DNA from: Candidatus Uhrbacteria bacterium CG10_big_fil_rev_8_21_14_0_10_48_11
GTDB taxonomy: Bacteria; Patescibacteriota; Patescibacteriia; GWA2-46-9
Assembly: GCA_002793855.1 (NCBI GenBank)
Contig: PFET01000002.1
Span: 477-47,559, forward strand
Direction: 5' to 3'
Length of the DNA stretch: 47,083 nt
The number at the start of each line of letters is the position of its first letter. Within the stretch, counting starts at the first letter, position 1. The position numbers and the translations under genes are program-made. Positions 45,410 through 47,083 of this stretch are shown one piece after another. The notes beneath the pieces were generated by a model, which was given only the letters and a program-made list of their open reading frames with translations, searched no databases and was not told the DNA's origin.

Positions 45410-46336
45410 ATGCCTGACAAAGATAAAAAAGAAGAACCGCAGTTTGACGAAGAGACCAGGAGGCATATGCATGACGTGGTGCTTGGTTGGCTTCAACGTG
45501 AAGAAAAAAAGGCAACTGCGGCAGTGCCAACAAAGAAGAAAAAGGCTGCCAAAGAAAAACCCAGTAGCGTTCCAGCACCCAGTGAAGCAAAAGTAGAACC
45601 CAAAGAAAAAGTTGTAGCAAGATTTACGCCACTTAAAAAACCGGTTGTTCTCGACCCTTCACACGAACTACCGTCATCACACGAGCAACTTCTCTTGCTC
45701 AGCGGTGGCAGGCGTCTTCATAAACTAGCAGGGCGTGTTTATGGCGGGTTGGTAACAGTTTTTTTCGGAAGTATCGTACTGGCCGCTGCCTTGGTTTACG
45801 GGTTTAAGCAGCCCCATTCCACACTGGCAAAGATTCTGACTGATTACGTGCCTTTGCCTTATGCGTTTATTGGTGTTCATCCTATTTTTTACCACACGCT
45901 ACACAGAGAAACTAACGCGCTAACGTTTTTTTACAGTCAGCAGTTTTCAGCAATGGCAACGGTTCCGACTTCAGACGATATTAAAAAGCTTGTTGAGACA
46001 ACAGTAAGAAGGCGACTCATTGCGGAAGCGCTAGCAAGTCGACACAACATTTGGGTAACAGAAAAAGAGGTTGATGCTTCGCTAGAAAAAGTGGTTGAGC
46101 AGGCCGGATCACTAGAGCAAGTGCAAAATGCAATGCAGCAGCTGTGGGGCTGGAGCATTGCGGATTATCGTAGAAATGTATTGCGACCATATATTTTAAA
46201 GCAGAAATTATTAACGTCGCTAGAAGCTGACCCTCTGGCAAAAAGAGAATTACCCGCGGGTAGTACCGTACAAGCACTTGATACCTACTTGGATAAGTTA
46301 ACGCCGACAATGGTGAATGTTGTTGGGACGTTTTGA
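45410..46336 (+). CDS. single-TM protein with SurA N-terminal-like domain, no PPIase domain apparent
   Basis: Lys/Ala/Pro-rich N-terminus, one TM (LVTVFFGSIVLAAALVYGF), then VETTVRRRLIAEALASRHNIWVTEKEVDASLEKVVEQAGSLEQVQNAMQQLWGWSIADYRRNVLRPYILKQKL. Confidence 0.6.
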   Translation: MPDKDKKEEPQFDEETRRHMHDVVLGWLQREEKKATAAVPTKKKKAAKEKPSSVPAPSEAKVEPKEKVVARFTPLKKPVVLDPSHELPSSHEQLLLLSGGRRLHKLAGRVYGGLVTVFFGSIVLAAALVYGFKQPHSTLAKILTDYVPLPYAFIGVHPIFYHTLHRETNALTFFYSQQFSAMATVPTSDDIKKLVETTVRRRLIAEALASRHNIWVTEKEVDASLEKVVEQAGSLEQVQNAMQQLWGWSIADYRRNVLRPYILKQKLLTSLEADPLAKRELPAGSTVQALDTYLDKLTPTMVNVVGTF

Positions 46337-46377
46337 GGTTGACAAAAAGAGAAGTTATTGATAGGAGAATAGATTAA

Positions 46378-46392
46378 TTAGTTATTAACTAA
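46378..46392. promoter_or_regulatory. 15-nt palindrome, possible operator
   Basis: TTAGTTA-T-TAACTAA, perfect 7-bp arms, 10 nt upstream of ATG 46403; TTGACA at 46339-46344 upstream. Confidence 0.3.
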
Positions 46393-46402
46393 GAATAAAA
46401 CT

Positions 46403-46531
46403 ATGCGAGAACAAGAGGGTGTGCAACAAGCAGAAGTTTCTGAGCCGTTAAATTTCCTTGAAGAGCTAGATTCAGTTATGGAAAAAAACAGGATGAACGC
46501 AGTAGCAACGAAGAATGGAAAAATATTTTAA
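46403..46531 (+). CDS. 42-aa hypothetical small protein
   Basis: MREQEGVQQAEVSEPLNFLEELDSVMEKNRMNAVATKNGKIF; stop overlaps the next ATG (TAATG); not in the track because of its length. Confidence 0.45.
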   Translation: MREQEGVQQAEVSEPLNFLEELDSVMEKNRMNAVATKNGKIF

Positions 46532-46806
46532 TGATTAAATTTGTAATGAGAGTAGCAAGAAAACACCCTGACCCGCTCGATCGCAATAGCTTTATTTATG
46601 AGAGCATAAAGAAACTTACGGAGCAGTATAAAACAATGGAAGTAACCGCGGATCCAATGCACACACCCCTACAAGATACATTTACAGCAGACACCAAGGA
46701 GCTTTATGAAAGTGTCGTTAGTCTTACCGAGATAGAGTTAAATGATGAAGAGCGTCTTGAGTTAAGCAAAGATGAAGAAGGTTTGAGTACCTCAAATGTA
46801 GCCTAG
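46531..46806 (+). CDS. 91-aa hypothetical acidic small protein
   Basis: MIKFVMRVARKHPDPLDRNSFIYESIKKLTEQYKTM...; translationally overlapped with the upstream ORF and followed by a terminator. Confidence 0.5.
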   Translation: MIKFVMRVARKHPDPLDRNSFIYESIKKLTEQYKTMEVTADPMHTPLQDTFTADTKELYESVVSLTEIELNDEERLELSKDEEGLSTSNVA

Positions 46807-46857
46807 AAAACTTTAGACAGTAGAACTATTCGTATCTAACTATCCGTGATTGGTAAT

Positions 46858-46888
46858 AGAAAAACCGACCAGCAAGGTCGGTTTTTCT
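46858..46888. terminator. intrinsic, probably bidirectional terminator
   Basis: AGAAAAACCGACC-agcaa-GGTCGGTTTTTCT: 13-bp perfect stem with U-rich 3' arm on both strands. Confidence 0.85.
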
Positions 46889-47083
46889 TATTGAGTCCCA
46901 CCGCTGCCCCGCGCGCGCGTGACAATTCCTATCATATACGTTGAATCCTATTGGAATAAGCTTAAGGTTGCGGGACTAGTTTCCTTTGATACCTTCCGAC
47001 CGTGTCGGAAGGAGCATTATTGGAGTGTCTTTACGACTTCACTCGAACCTCCTTTATCAAAAATTCGTGATGAACGGAAGCCC

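Noticed and set aside
46910-46919. CGCGCGCGCG tract (Z-DNA-prone)
   Set aside because: Only 10 nt with no associated feature; could be chance.
47031-47042. TTACGACTTCAC, reverse complement of the conserved 16S rRNA GTGAAGTCGTAA
   Set aside because: Flanking sequence does not continue as 16S rRNA in either direction; treated as a chance 12-nt match.
47030-47061. Minus-strand AAAGGAGGT followed by GTG
   Set aside because: Good SD-like match but the frame stops after three codons (GTG AAG TCG TAA).
1-47083. CRISPR arrays, IS elements, prophage genes, rRNA operon
   Set aside because: No regularly spaced direct repeats, transposase/integrase or phage structural motifs, and no rRNA signatures were seen.
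1-47083. UGA-recoding (as in Gracilibacteria)
   Set aside because: Several genes end cleanly at TGA (for example 25677, 26771, 31482) and no conserved domain is read through an in-frame TGA.

Overview
The window is about 47 kb of compact bacterial chromosome, about 45% GC by eye, using the standard code (several genes end in TGA). Gene content and style suggest a Patescibacteria/CPR (Parcubacteria-like) genome; this is inference, with no search run. From left to right: an edge-truncated alpha/beta hydrolase; a secreted coiled-coil protein; DUF389 and LOG-family proteins; a four-gene minor-pilin cluster in GspH-I-J-K/PilX order; a beta-CASP RNase-like MBL protein; a 2310-aa Kelch/Fn3 surface protein followed by a MacB-like ABC pair; murJ, lepA, a 35-aa ORF, recJ and an RNase HI gene; an RNase P RNA gene; a 12-gene run (24.26-40.73 kb) of glycosyltransferases, DUF4012 and DUF11-like proteins and a membrane-anchored Clp-like AAA+ protein; mreB; rplU; convergent recR-dnaB; tRNA-Lys; a PH-like protein, an FtsB/DivIC-like protein and a SurA-N-like protein; and a small two-gene unit ending in a strong terminator. 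The main candidates for new biology are the envelope-glycan cluster with its membrane-tethered, degenerate-D1 Clp-like ATPase, the ABC ATPase with a duplicated C-terminal domain, the unusual RNase P RNA (very long P1, reduced P15/L15), several predicted leaderless promoters, and a bidirectional terminator whose loop holds both stop codons of rplU and recR.
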